From Flectobacillus roseus (GTDB lineage: Bacteria > Bacteroidota > Bacteroidia > Cytophagales > Spirosomataceae): 64,000 nucleotides of DNA. The DNA lies in the NCBI RefSeq assembly GCF_030056665.1, contig NZ_JASHIG010000004.1. One strand, given 5' to 3'. Below are positions 41,150 to 49,939 of this stretch, piece by piece (the stretch's first letter is position 1; every line of letters starts with the position of its first letter). The notes under the pieces are model-generated. The model saw only the letters and a program-made list of their open reading frames with translations. It searched no databases and was not told where the DNA came from. A program made the position numbers and the translations under genes.

Positions 41150-42211
41150 ATGGAAGTTGTAGTAGCTAACAAAAAAGATATTAGAAAGCTGAGCCTTAGC
41201 CAAATTAAAGAGTTTTTGGTAGAAAAGGGCGAGCAAGGATTTAGAGCCAAACAGGTATATGAGTGGCTTTGGAAAAAATCGGTACAAAGTTTTGACGAAA
41301 TGACAAACCTCTCTAAAAAGATGAGAGAGGTGTTGGACGAAAATTTTGAAATTCGTGCCGTTACAGTAGCTGAAAAACAAGTATCTTCTGACAAAACGAT
41401 TAAATCTTCGTTTCAGTTATTTGACCAAAATTTGGTAGAAGGCGTACTAATTCCTGCCGATGACCGTATGACTGCTTGTGTATCCTCACAAGTAGGTTGC
41501 TCTTTAACGTGTAAGTTTTGCGCTACGGGTTATATGGATCGCAAGCGTAATCTTGACCCTGCCGAAATTTATGATCAAGTGGTGCGCATCCGTGACCAAG
41601 CAGAAGGGCATTATCAAACGCCATTGACCAATATTGTGTATATGGGTATGGGCGAGCCTTTATTGAATTATGCCAACGTATTGCAGTCAATCGAGCATAT
41701 TACATCGCCAGAAGGCCTAGGAATGTCGCCCAAACGCATTACGGTATCGACAGCGGGTATTGCCAAAATGATAAAAAAATTAGGCGATGATGAAGTAAAA
41801 TTCAACTTGGCATTGTCTTTACACGCTGCTAATGATGTGAAGCGTAATCAAATTATGCCAATCAATGAGAGCAATACATTAGAAGCCCTCAAAGAAGCAT
41901 TGCAGTATTTTTACAAAAAAACAGGAAGTAGGATTACACTTGAATATATCGTTTTCTATCGTTTCAACGATACCTTAGAGGACGCAAAAGAACTTTGGCA
42001 ATTTGCCAAACAGTTTCCTTGTAAGATTAACATTATTGAATATAATCCTATTGCGGAGGCCAACTATACTAACACTGATCCATTGACTTTGGAAAAATTT
42101 GCGAAGTTTTTAGAAGAAAAAGGAATGGTTGTAAATGTGCGTCGCTCAAGAGGTAAAGATATTGATGCAGCTTGTGGGCAGTTAGCAGGTAAAAAAAAGG
42201 CTGAAAATTAA
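41150..42211 (+). CDS. rlmN: 23S rRNA (adenine2503-C2)-methyltransferase RlmN
   Basis: A 353-residue radical-SAM enzyme. The CxxxCxxC cluster motif is C117-SLT-C121-KF-C124, preceded by the Glu-containing DRMTACVSSQVG. MGMGEPLLNY and RITVSTAGI are the SAM-binding loops, and the C-terminal AACGQLAGK holds the conserved methyl-carrying Cys. RlmN methylates C2 of A2503 in 23S rRNA and A37 of some tRNAs. The ATG at 41150 starts the conserved N-terminus (LSLSQIKEFLVEKGEQGFRA). It sits alone. Confidence 0.96.
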   Translation: MEVVVANKKDIRKLSLSQIKEFLVEKGEQGFRAKQVYEWLWKKSVQSFDEMTNLSKKMREVLDENFEIRAVTVAEKQVSSDKTIKSSFQLFDQNLVEGVLIPADDRMTACVSSQVGCSLTCKFCATGYMDRKRNLDPAEIYDQVVRIRDQAEGHYQTPLTNIVYMGMGEPLLNYANVLQSIEHITSPEGLGMSPKRITVSTAGIAKMIKKLGDDEVKFNLALSLHAANDVKRNQIMPINESNTLEALKEALQYFYKKTGSRITLEYIVFYRFNDTLEDAKELWQFAKQFPCKINIIEYNPIAEANYTNTDPLTLEKFAKFLEEKGMVVNVRRSRGKDIDAACGQLAGKKKAEN

Positions 42212-42269
42212 TACATTTGTAATGCCAAGGATTTATGGCACATTTTTTAAAACAAAAAAATCAACAACT

Positions 42270-42445
42270 AGTTAAGTATTAATGCAAAATAAAATTGCAT
42301 TAACACGCTTTAGGCAGTAAGCCATAGGCATTAGGCAAAAGTTTCTATTACTTCATGAGAAATACTATTTAACTTTTAGTCTACCGTACAAAGCCTAAAG
42401 CTTAAAGCGAGTAAAATTATTTTAATTTTGCCCACTAACTAATAC
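42270..42445 (-). repeat. Dispersed intergenic repeat (cttttgcc / tgcaaaataaaa family)
   Basis: One end holds attaatgcaaaataaaattg (42278-42297), the other taattttgcccactaac (42423-42439), the same end word as at 31765-31781. The interior matches 39386-39459 in inverted orientation and fragments at 7470-7535, 26947-27050 and 55074-55136. It fills most of the 309-bp gap between rlmN and the desaturase gene, with no coding potential. Confidence 0.65.
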
Positions 42446-42520
42446 TCAATAACCCTATAATCTTTGAAAATAAAGCTCTGTAAAGAGAATTAAAATTGAT
42501 TATACAAGAAAACCATCTCA

Positions 42521-43588
42521 ATGGAAAAAGTAAGTTTCAACAACAAGAACAGTGTTTTTTTTAATGCATTACGCAAAAAAGTAAACGATTATTTTCAAGC
42601 TAACCAGATTAAGCCAACAGGTAATTACAAGTTGTATTTCAAATCAACGACCCTCCTTGCCAGTGCAGTTGCATTGTATTTGATTTTGGTGTTTTTTACA
42701 CCTACTGCTTGGGTCTCTGTTTTGCTTTCGGCTTTATTAGGGTTCAATATGGCTGCAATTGGATTCAACATCATGCATGATGGTGCTCATGGGAGCTTTT
42801 CAGAGCGTAAATGGGTAAATGAATTGATGGGGTATTCGCTGAATATGATTGGCGGAAGTGTGTACTTGTGGAAATTTAAACATAATTTCAATCACCACTC
42901 ATTTACTAATATCGATGGGATGGACGATGATATTGATATTAAGCCTTGGATTCGTGTAAGTTCTACACAGGAAAAATATTGGTTTCACCGTTTTCAATAC
43001 ATCTATTGGGTGTTTTTGTATGGTTGGACATATTTGTTGTGGATTTACTGGCAAGATTTCCAAAAATACTTTACTGGAAAAGTAGGCGAAACAAAATTTA
43101 GAAAAATGGATACCAAAGAACATCTTATTTTCTGGATTACTAAAATCGGTTATGTAGCAGTTTTTGTAGCATTGCCTATATACCGTTTAGGAATTGTAGA
43201 TGCTATGATTGGTTATTTTGTTATTGCCTTTGTTTGTGGTTTTGTAAGTGCAGTAGTATTCCAATTGGCACACGTCGTAGAACACACAACATTTCCAATG
43301 CCAGATGAAGAAACTTCTAAGATTAATGTAGAATGGGCCATTCACCAAATCCAAACTACTGCCAATTTTGCTACTCGAAACAAAATTGTTTCATGGTTTA
43401 CTGGAGGGCTTAATTTTCAGGTAGAACATCACCTTTTTCCAAAAATCAGTCATATCCATTATCCAAAAATCAACGAGTTGGTAAGAGAAACTTGTCAGCA
43501 ATTTGGCATTGAATATCTCGAATATCCAAGTGTTTTAAGTGCCTTGCGTTCGCATGTGATGTATTTGAAGCAAGTGGGAGTTGCATAA
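42521..43588 (+). CDS. Fatty acid desaturase (acyl-CoA/acyl-lipid, front-end type)
   Basis: A 355-residue integral membrane di-iron desaturase. The three histidine boxes are seen: H86-DGAH in IMHDGAHGSF, HNFNHH at 121-126, and FQVEHHLFPKI near residues 300-310. The QxxHH third box is that of front-end (delta-6-like) and linoleoyl-CoA desaturases. Four TM helices lie between the boxes. It would introduce a double bond into acyl chains, adjusting membrane fluidity. A terminator follows at 43622. Confidence 0.92.
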   Translation: MEKVSFNNKNSVFFNALRKKVNDYFQANQIKPTGNYKLYFKSTTLLASAVALYLILVFFTPTAWVSVLLSALLGFNMAAIGFNIMHDGAHGSFSERKWVNELMGYSLNMIGGSVYLWKFKHNFNHHSFTNIDGMDDDIDIKPWIRVSSTQEKYWFHRFQYIYWVFLYGWTYLLWIYWQDFQKYFTGKVGETKFRKMDTKEHLIFWITKIGYVAVFVALPIYRLGIVDAMIGYFVIAFVCGFVSAVVFQLAHVVEHTTFPMPDEETSKINVEWAIHQIQTTANFATRNKIVSWFTGGLNFQVEHHLFPKISHIHYPKINELVRETCQQFGIEYLEYPSVLSALRSHVMYLKQVGVA

Positions 43589-43621
43589 GTAATAACGAGT
43601 TATTAAGTCTATTTGATTATA

Positions 43622-43659
43622 AAAAGTCCATTGTGTCATTTTTGATGCAATGGACTTTT
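43622..43659 (+). terminator. Terminator of the desaturase gene
   Basis: aaaagtccattg pairs perfectly with caatggactttt over a 14-nt loop, starting 34 bp after the stop and ending in Ts. Confidence 0.75.
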
Positions 43660-43824
43660 ACTTTTATAATGGTCTATGAAAATAAATATTTTGTCTTATA
43701 AAATCCTCTTTTGGGCGATTCGCCTACTGATTTTTCCTGTTCACTTTTAATCAACTATTTTTCAATAACGAACTCTCATATTCTCGAGTCACAGGTATGT
43801 AATCAATCAAAACCAATCAAGGAT

Positions 43825-45228
43825 ATGAAATTCAAAATCACTATTGCAATCGCAATTTTATTTGCCACATTGATAGCCTTTAGCTGTAAACAAGATGACT
43901 CTATTGTTTCTTCTTCTGCTACGGCGTCTATTTCTACCTTAAACTGTTCTTCTACAACCTTTTCGGCTACCCCTGTAGCTGGTACTGCCTTTACGGGCAC
44001 AGCTACTGTTCCTTACACTGGTGGTAATGGAGGTGCCTATGCTACTGGCACAGCGGTTGCATCGTCGGGAGTAACTGGTCTGACGGCCACGCTCGCAGCA
44101 GGAACATTGGCGTCTGGAACGGGTTCTGTAACCTTTGCTATTACAGGCACCCCTGCGACAAGTGGTACTGCTACTTTTGCCATTACTGTTGCAGGGCAAT
44201 CATGTACTATCTCCATGACTGTCAATACTGCTAGCTCAGGCTCATCGGGTTCAAGCGGAACAGGTACTACATGGTCTATAGATACAGACATTACCAATAT
44301 CGTTTCGATGGCGGAGGCATTTAAAGCTACGCTTTCATCTACACAAATTACTTCGTTACAGGATACTTACAACAAAGCTCATGCTCAAAAATGGTCGAAC
44401 CTTCCCGAAGGATTGTACCGTGGTCGCTCGGGTTTACAGACAAGTACTTTGAGTACGGCACAGTGGACAGCTTTCTATAATTTATTAAAAGTGGCTACTA
44501 GCTCAGTAACCAACGAAGGAAATGCCGAATACTTGGGCATTCTGGCGGCAGATGACTATTTGAATTCAATAGGTGGAGGTTCAGATTATGGATCTGGCAA
44601 CTACTATATTGCTTTTATAGGAACCCCAAGTACAACTGGACTTTGGTGTTTACAGATAGGTGGTCACCACGGAACAATTATTTATACCTATAATGGTGGA
44701 AAAATGACAGGTGGCACGCCATCGTTTCGTTCTACCGAGCCATTCCCTACTTATACATGGAAAACTGTAACTTATAACCCAATACAACAAGAACTGACGG
44801 CTTTATCAAATATGTTGAAAGGCTTAAGTTCGACAGAATTAACAACAGCCAAACGTTCCTCGGCACAAAATGATTTGATTTTGGGTCCCGCTCAGGATAA
44901 TAAATTCCCAACCACAAAAACGGGTGTAAAAGTAGGAAACCTGACCGCTGCGCAACAAGAGCTAGTATTAGCGGCTATTAAAACCTACACTGATGATTTG
45001 GATGATAAAGCGGCAGCGGCTGTTTACGCAAAATATAAAGCTGATATTGCAGACACCTACGTCTCCTATTATGGAACTACCAGTTTGACAAGTAGTGGTG
45101 ACTACGTACTGATTGACGGGCCAAATGTATGGATTGAGTTTTCGATGCAAGGAGGTATCATCGTGAAAAACGCAAATCACCCTCACTCTGTTTGGAGAGA
45201 TAGAAAAGCTGATTATGGTAGCAACTAG
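43825..45228 (+). CDS. DUF3500 lipoprotein with Ig-like N-terminal region
   Basis: The ATG at 43825 gives 467 residues beginning with a lipoprotein signal (MKFKITIAIAILFATLIAFS, Cys at about 21); the longer reading adds 38 residues of no interest. Residues ~25-145 form a Thr/Ala/Gly-rich Ig-like segment (TGTATVPYTGGNGGAYATGT). From ~150 the DUF3500 domain follows, with EGLYRGRSGLQ, GLWCLQIGGHHGTIIYTYNG and NHPHSVWRDRKADYG near the end. The conserved His pairs suggest metal binding. The function is unknown. HupE/UreJ-like and COG0523 GTPase genes follow. Confidence 0.85.
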   Translation: MKFKITIAIAILFATLIAFSCKQDDSIVSSSATASISTLNCSSTTFSATPVAGTAFTGTATVPYTGGNGGAYATGTAVASSGVTGLTATLAAGTLASGTGSVTFAITGTPATSGTATFAITVAGQSCTISMTVNTASSGSSGSSGTGTTWSIDTDITNIVSMAEAFKATLSSTQITSLQDTYNKAHAQKWSNLPEGLYRGRSGLQTSTLSTAQWTAFYNLLKVATSSVTNEGNAEYLGILAADDYLNSIGGGSDYGSGNYYIAFIGTPSTTGLWCLQIGGHHGTIIYTYNGGKMTGGTPSFRSTEPFPTYTWKTVTYNPIQQELTALSNMLKGLSSTELTTAKRSSAQNDLILGPAQDNKFPTTKTGVKVGNLTAAQQELVLAAIKTYTDDLDDKAAAAVYAKYKADIADTYVSYYGTTSLTSSGDYVLIDGPNVWIEFSMQGGIIVKNANHPHSVWRDRKADYGSN

Positions 45229-45436
45229 GTGGTATTAATGCTGAATTGCGAGTGGTGAATTGTGAATGTAATTTTTTTTAGTAATCAGTCATGAGGATTC
45301 AGTAACCATATTTCAATCATTTTCTGTAGAAACATTTTATAGTTTTAGACTAAATCTTAATGTGGGTAAAGTGGATAAGATTTTGCCCACATACGTAAGC
45401 TCAAAACTCCACATTTCAAAATCGCCACTCGTACTT

Positions 45437-46615
45437 ATGTCGTCCGTTAAGTTTAAAACTATATATCTTCTTTTGTTCTTTTTAGGAAGTTTTCAACTTT
45501 TTAGTCACCCTATGCCAAGTTCGATGGTGGTGCTTAAAGTACATGAAAAAAGTATTTCAGGAGAAATACAATTGCCTTTAGGTGAGCTACAATCTGCCAT
45601 AGGAATGAGTGTAAATGACAATTCTGAACATTTGGTTGAGCGCCTTGAGGATACGCTTCGTCATTACTTGATGGCGCATATTCGCCCAAAAAGTTTTGAC
45701 GGAAAGGCTTGGACTGTCACTCTAGGAAAAATATGGGTAACAGAAGAGAAAACAAACCGAGCAACGGGCGATTATAAAGAGCTTATTGTTGCTTTTACAA
45801 TGAGCCCACCTTTGAATTATGATTTACGAAATTTCTACTTTGACTACGATGTGATTTTGCATCAGGTAGCAAGTCATCAGATTTTGGTAAATATTAAAGA
45901 AGATTGGCAACAAGGTTTAGTTTCGGAAGATTCAACTTTACAACAAATTGGGATAATTGCGCTGGACACTCAAACGGGTAAGATTCCCGTTTTTCAAGTC
46001 AGTCTACAGGAGGGAAGTGTCTGGCAAGGATTCAAAAATATGGTAGTACTAGGAATCGACCATATCGCAGAAGGTACCGATCATATTTTGTTTATTTTGA
46101 CCTTGCTTTTACCAGCCATGCTTGTGGTGGAAGATAGAAAATGGAGTGCCTATAAAGGACTCAAACCAAGCTTATTGTCCTTACTTAAAATAGTAACAGC
46201 TTTTACTATTGGACATTCGTTAACCTTACTGTTGGGTGCTTCTCAATGGCTGAATTTACCCGTAAAACCTATTGAAGTCTGTATTGCTATCACAATTTTG
46301 ATTTCTTCAATACATGCTTTCAAACCTATTTACCCTAAAAAAGAAGTCTTAATTGCAGGAGGTTTTGGGTTAATTCATGGAATGGCTTTTGCCGAAACCT
46401 TGACTAATTTGGAGCTCTCTGTCAAGCAAATGATTTTGAGCATTTTGGGTTTTAATATAGGAATCGAACTAATGCAGCTATGTATTAGTTTGGTGATATT
46501 TCCTTTATTGATCTTACTTTCTCAAACTCGATACTACACCATTTTTCGCCAAATTGGGGCAGTGTTAATGATTATCATGGCAATGGTTTGGATAGTTGAG
46601 AGAATGGGTGAATAG
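45437..46615 (+). CDS. HupE/UreJ-like membrane protein
   Basis: The ATG at 45437 gives 392 residues with a signal peptide (KTIYLLLFFLGSFQLFS). An extracytoplasmic domain of about 190 residues precedes a C-terminal six-helix HupE/UreJ_2 domain with GIDHIAEGTDHILFI, FTIGHSLTLLLGAS and GGFGLIHGMAFAETL. The His/Asp pairs in these helices resemble metal-binding motifs of nickel/cobalt permeases. It lies 208 bp downstream of the DUF3500 gene and converges on a COG0523 metallochaperone gene, suggesting a metal-uptake module (inference). Confidence 0.85.
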   Translation: MSSVKFKTIYLLLFFLGSFQLFSHPMPSSMVVLKVHEKSISGEIQLPLGELQSAIGMSVNDNSEHLVERLEDTLRHYLMAHIRPKSFDGKAWTVTLGKIWVTEEKTNRATGDYKELIVAFTMSPPLNYDLRNFYFDYDVILHQVASHQILVNIKEDWQQGLVSEDSTLQQIGIIALDTQTGKIPVFQVSLQEGSVWQGFKNMVVLGIDHIAEGTDHILFILTLLLPAMLVVEDRKWSAYKGLKPSLLSLLKIVTAFTIGHSLTLLLGASQWLNLPVKPIEVCIAITILISSIHAFKPIYPKKEVLIAGGFGLIHGMAFAETLTNLELSVKQMILSILGFNIGIELMQLCISLVIFPLLILLSQTRYYTIFRQIGAVLMIIMAMVWIVERMGE

Positions 46616-46618
46616 TAT

Positions 46619-46654
46619 TTTCTAGTAGCAGGAGCCTTACCTCGCTACTAGAAA
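46619..46654. terminator. Bidirectional hairpin between HupE-like and COG0523 genes
   Basis: tttctagtagc (46619-46629) pairs perfectly with gctactagaaa (46644-46654), 4 bp after the HupE-like stop and 30 bp before the COG0523 stop. It separates the convergent genes. Confidence 0.65.
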
Positions 46655-46683
46655 TAAGAGTTTTTAAACAAGAACATTCATCA

Positions 46684-47703
46684 TTACACAATACACTCCT
46701 GAATTTGGAGCTGTAATGCTTTCCAATCGAGTGGCTCAGATGAAATGAGTTCCAAACGACTATCTCTTCTATAGGCCAAATAATGGCTTGTTGGCATTCC
46801 TTCTACACAATTGTATAAATACCAATCTTCTCCCGTTCGTAAAATTCCTTTAGCTCGGTGGATTTTACTGTCAAAATACCAGCGTACAATCAACATATTG
46901 AGCTTGTTGAGGTCGAATACTTCTTTATGAGAAAAAATCCAGCCACATGAATAGCTTCCCAAGCCTTTGTTGGGCTTCATGATGGGTTTTCCTACTCTTG
47001 GAACTTGCTGAAATAAAACTGATTGAATCGTATGATTTTCTACAGGCGACTCGTGCTCTAAATGCTCATTTGGGAATTGAGGTAAACGATTTTCATCAAT
47101 TCCTAAACTTAACCATTCGGGTTTTAAACGTCCTTGCTCAATCCTATCTATAACTAATTTAGGTGGATATAACTCTTCTGCATATTCCCAAAAAAACTCA
47201 AGTTCTTCCTCTGTACACAAATCGGTTTTGTTGGCTACCAACACATCTGCCAGCGAAATCTGATCGAGATAAGTACCGTCGGTTTGATAACGCTCACGAC
47301 TCAGTTGCGCTGGATTCAGGATACAAATGGTGGTATCAACGTAAATATCATTTGAAAAGGCACGACTGCGCAACAAATCCAAAATGCTGGCAGGATGTCC
47401 CATACCTGTTGGTTCAATCAAAATACGATTGGGACGCAAACGCGTCAGCATCATTTGAAGCGAAAAGTGCATATTTTGTGCTGCCGAGCAACAAATACAA
47501 CCTCCTTCTACTTCCATGACTTGCAATTCCTTGTCGCCTTCAGATGCCAACGTAAGGTGGTCGATAGACACTTCGCCAAAGTCATTGACTAATACAGCCC
47601 ATTTTTCGTCTTCTGGCTTTTCTCTGAGCAGATTGACGATAGCAGTGGTTTTCCCAACTCCCAAATAGCCAGTAATCAAATTGACTGGTATTCTTTCCAA
47701 CAT
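46684..47703 (-). CDS. COG0523 (CobW/ZNG-like) GTPase, putative metallochaperone
   Basis: A 339-residue G3E GTPase. The P-loop is GYLGVGKTT at 12-20, the metal-binding CxCC motif is C69-I-C71-C72 in EGGCICCSA, and VANKTDL is the guanine-specificity motif. The CobW C-terminal domain (SHKEVFDLNKLNMLIVRWYF) is present. Family members insert or deliver zinc, cobalt or nickel to target proteins. The neighbour HupE/UreJ-like permease and DUF3500 lipoprotein support a metal role. No zur-type box was searched for. Confidence 0.88.
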   Translation of the reverse strand: MLERIPVNLITGYLGVGKTTAIVNLLREKPEDEKWAVLVNDFGEVSIDHLTLASEGDKELQVMEVEGGCICCSAAQNMHFSLQMMLTRLRPNRILIEPTGMGHPASILDLLRSRAFSNDIYVDTTICILNPAQLSRERYQTDGTYLDQISLADVLVANKTDLCTEEELEFFWEYAEELYPPKLVIDRIEQGRLKPEWLSLGIDENRLPQFPNEHLEHESPVENHTIQSVLFQQVPRVGKPIMKPNKGLGSYSCGWIFSHKEVFDLNKLNMLIVRWYFDSKIHRAKGILRTGEDWYLYNCVEGMPTSHYLAYRRDSRLELISSEPLDWKALQLQIQECIV

Positions 47704-47739
47704 AATTTTATCTTTTTACTGAAACGTACGCTTTAATCG

Positions 47740-47880
47740 TGAATGATTTCAAACTATTGCGGATTGGGGATTTCTGATTTCGGAAATAAGTGAAATACCT
47801 TTATTTTTTACAGAAAATAGAAGCTTACACTTCCGAAATCCAACATCAGATATCCGAAATAGATCAATACAGATTCCCTC
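47740..47880 (+). repeat. MITE-like element, copy B (end-degenerate)
   Basis: From gatttcaaactattgcggat to caacatcagatatccgaaat it aligns with copy C (inverted, 48378-48539) with few mismatches over about 120 bp. The left terminal repeat is degraded. It ends directly at the smpB stop codon, so it fills the gap between the COG0523 and smpB genes. Confidence 0.75.
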
Positions 47881-47882
47881 AC

Positions 47883-48338
47883 TTATTCTCGTTCCATGTT
47901 GCGTTTTACATCTTTTTCCTTGATGGTTTCACGCTTATCGTACAGTTTTTTACCTTTTGCTAAAGCGATTTCAACCTTAGCAAAACCTCTATCCGAAATA
48001 TACATGCGCGTAGGAACCATCGTTAAGCCTTGGTCTTTTAGTTTGTTTTGCAACTTTCCTAATTCACGTTTGGTCAACAACAATTTTCTATCGCGAAGAG
48101 GTTCGTGATTATAGTGAGTACCTTCGCTATATTTCGAAATATTCATCTGACGGATGAATAGCTCTTCATTCAAAAACACGCAATAGGCGTCTGTTAAGTT
48201 TACTTTTCCTTGACGAATAGATTTGATTTCGGTTCCCATGAGCATAATTCCAGCTGTATAGGTTTCTAGGAAAAAGTATTCAAAAGAAGCTCTTTTGTTT
48301 TTGATGTTAATACTTTTTTCAATTTTCTCTTTTCCCAT
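47883..48338 (-). CDS. smpB: SsrA-binding protein SmpB
   Basis: The ATG at 48338 (MGKEKIEKSINIKNKRASFE) gives 151 residues, the family length; the longer open frame would run into the MITE copy upstream and is not genuine. Motifs are NIKNKRASFEYFFLETYTAG, LMGTEIKSIRQGKVNL and the C-terminal GLAKGKKLYDKRETIKEKD-like tail here as ALAKGKKLYDKRETIKEKD. SmpB binds tmRNA and rescues stalled ribosomes. MITE-like copies flank it on both sides. Confidence 0.96.
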   Translation of the reverse strand: MGKEKIEKSINIKNKRASFEYFFLETYTAGIMLMGTEIKSIRQGKVNLTDAYCVFLNEELFIRQMNISKYSEGTHYNHEPLRDRKLLLTKRELGKLQNKLKDQGLTMVPTRMYISDRGFAKVEIALAKGKKLYDKRETIKEKDVKRNMERE

Positions 48339-48377
48339 TTTATTAATTGTGATTGTGTGAATTATGAATGAGAGATT

Positions 48378-48539
48378 AGTACTGTACGAAGGATGATAAA
48401 AACTGTTTATTTCGGATATCTGATGTTGGATTTCGGAAGTATAATCTTCTATATTTTGCAAAAAACAAAGGTATTTTACGTTATTTCCGAAATCAGAAAT
48501 CCCAAATCTGCAATAGTTTGAAATCATTCGTACAGCCCT
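48378..48539 (-). repeat. MITE-like element, copy C, with exact 11-bp target-site duplication
   Basis: A 162-bp element with terminal inverted repeats AGTACTGTACGAAGGAT (left) and ATCATTCGTACAGCCCT (right), matching at 14 of 17 positions. It is flanked by a perfect 11-bp direct repeat, aatgagagatt, at 48367-48377 and 48540-48550, flush with both ends. The interior carries a second inverted structure (gatttctgatttcggaaata versus ttccgaaatc) and no gene. It lies just upstream of the smpB start. Confidence 0.88.
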
Positions 48540-48602
48540 AATGAGAGATTTATCTCATTCATTTCAATTTCATAAATAGTTTTTTGCTCTAATTATGACA
48601 AA

Positions 48603-48633
48603 AAAGCCATACAGTTTATGGCTGTATGGCTTT
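48603..48633 (-). terminator. Terminator of the OmpH-like gene
   Basis: aaagccatacag pairs with ctgtatggcttt over a 7-nt loop; on the minus strand it is followed by a T-run (ttttttgtc). It is 38 bp past the stop. Confidence 0.8.
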
Positions 48634-48671
48634 ATGAGCAAAAGACTTATAGCTAAGTCGGGCAGATAAGA

Positions 48672-49274
48672 TTATTTCTTAGCAGCACCTTTTTTCTCAG
48701 CGTATTCTTTGTTAAGACCGTCGATAATTTGCTGTGTTACATCTACTGCGTTGTCAGCATATAGAATACCACCACCATTTGAACTATAACCTAAAACAAA
48801 CTCGTATTTGTTCTCAGCATTGTGCTTTTTGATATACTCACGAATGTTTGAGTAAAGTTCTTCTTGTTTTTTAGCTTGCTCTTGAGCCAAAGCAGCTTGC
48901 TTTTGTTGGCTGTATTGTTGCAATTCGCCAGCTTTCTTTCTCAACATCATGTCTGCTGCTTGCAATTCTGCTTGAGTCATTGCTTGAGCACGTTGTTGGA
49001 TTGCAGCGCCTTCAGTTTGAAGAGCACGCTCACGTTGACCTAAATCAACTTGCAAACGGTAACCTTTGTTTTCAAATTCTTTTTGAGCGTCTTTGTAAAA
49101 TTGATAGTTCGTCAATAAAGAATCTGTATTTACAAAAACTACTTTTTTTCCGTCAACTGAGATTGCAGCAGAAGATGAAGAAGCTGTACTTGCTTTTTCT
49201 TCGCCTTTGTTACAAGAGAATAAAGTTGTTGCAATTGCCAAACCTCCACACAAAATTAGGGATAATTTTTTCAT
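48672..49274 (-). CDS. OmpH/Skp-like periplasmic chaperone lipoprotein
   Basis: A 200-residue protein with a lipoprotein signal (MKKLSLILCGGLAIATTLFS, Cys at 21). A low-complexity linker precedes the OmpH domain: KVVFVNTDSLLTNYQFYKDA at the start, then a long coiled-coil (QAMTQAELQAADMMLRKKAG) with many Gln and Ala, then the closing strands YEFVLGYSSNGGGILYADNA. Such proteins hold unfolded outer-membrane proteins. It carries a perfect TAnnTTTG motif upstream. Confidence 0.92.
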   Translation of the reverse strand: MKKLSLILCGGLAIATTLFSCNKGEEKASTASSSSAAISVDGKKVVFVNTDSLLTNYQFYKDAQKEFENKGYRLQVDLGQRERALQTEGAAIQQRAQAMTQAELQAADMMLRKKAGELQQYSQQKQAALAQEQAKKQEELYSNIREYIKKHNAENKYEFVLGYSSNGGGILYADNAVDVTQQIIDGLNKEYAEKKGAAKK

Positions 49275-49329
49275 TTTTAAATTGTTAATAGTATTGATAA
49301 ATCAGATGATACTGGTTAAAAAATGTTCG

Positions 49330-49337
49330 CAAAGATA
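49330..49337 (-). promoter_or_regulatory. TAnnTTTG promoter element for the OmpH-like gene
   Basis: TATCTTTG on the minus strand, 56 bp before the ATG of the OmpH-like gene, matches the Bacteroidota -7 consensus. No convincing -33 TTG is visible. Confidence 0.45.
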
Positions 49338-49511
49338 GTTTTTTTTAGGAATTATCCATCGTTTTCTCACTGTTACTCAGCATAGTATTGGTGTGGGTGA
49401 CTGCCTATCTATCTGATGCTAATCTTTGACAAGATAATCATTCTTGACCCAAAAATGCAAATTGAGGTTTGGTAATAGCTACTTTTAGAAGTAGAAGGGG
49501 GAATTCTACCC

Positions 49512-49883
49512 TTATTTCTTGATTAATTGTCTTATTTGAAAACCACTGAGTGCTCCGAGTCCTCCGATTAATCCTCCTACGACAAGGGTCACCACAAATA
49601 GGGCAACAGCGCTGCCGCCTAAGGGCAAAACACCTGCAATTTTAGTCGTCAGAATGCCTTCGCTTCGCCAATGGCTCCAAAAGGCTAGTGCTAGCCACAC
49701 AAGAATATTGATGAATGCGCCTATTCGAAAAGCTCCTCCCGCCGAGCTTGCTAACAAAAATGCAGCTATAGCACTTGCCAAAGCCATAGACCACCACGGT
49801 AATAGATACTGAAATAAGATGGCTAATGCCAATAAGAGTCCTGTAAAAGGGCTGAATATGCTGTTATTTAAGGATGTGCTCAT
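49512..49883 (-). CDS. Small polytopic membrane protein
   Basis: A 123-residue protein with about four TM helices (LLLALAILFQYLLPWWSMAL, then AAFLLASSAGGAFRIGAF, ILVWLALAFW and VALFVVTLVVGGLIGGLGAL). I do not recognise the family. It lies 56 bp downstream of the penicillin acylase gene and shares its strand, so it may be cotranscribed. Gly-rich helix pairs suggest tight packing. Confidence 0.65.
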   Translation of the reverse strand: MSTSLNNSIFSPFTGLLLALAILFQYLLPWWSMALASAIAAFLLASSAGGAFRIGAFINILVWLALAFWSHWRSEGILTTKIAGVLPLGGSAVALFVVTLVVGGLIGGLGALSGFQIRQLIKK

Positions 49884-49939
49884 TTTCTTTCAACTATTTT
49901 GAATAAAACACCGTAAAATGACATGAATGGGTAATCTGA

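Noticed and set aside
43803..44297. Open frames on the minus strand opposite the DUF3500 gene
   Set aside because: They arise from the Thr/Ala/Gly-rich repeat codons of the lipoprotein gene read in reverse; no start context or family pattern supports them.
48339..48527. N-terminal extension of smpB into the upstream region
   Set aside because: The extra 63 residues are encoded by the MITE-like copy C; the real protein starts at 48338 with the family-typical MGKEKIEKSINIK.
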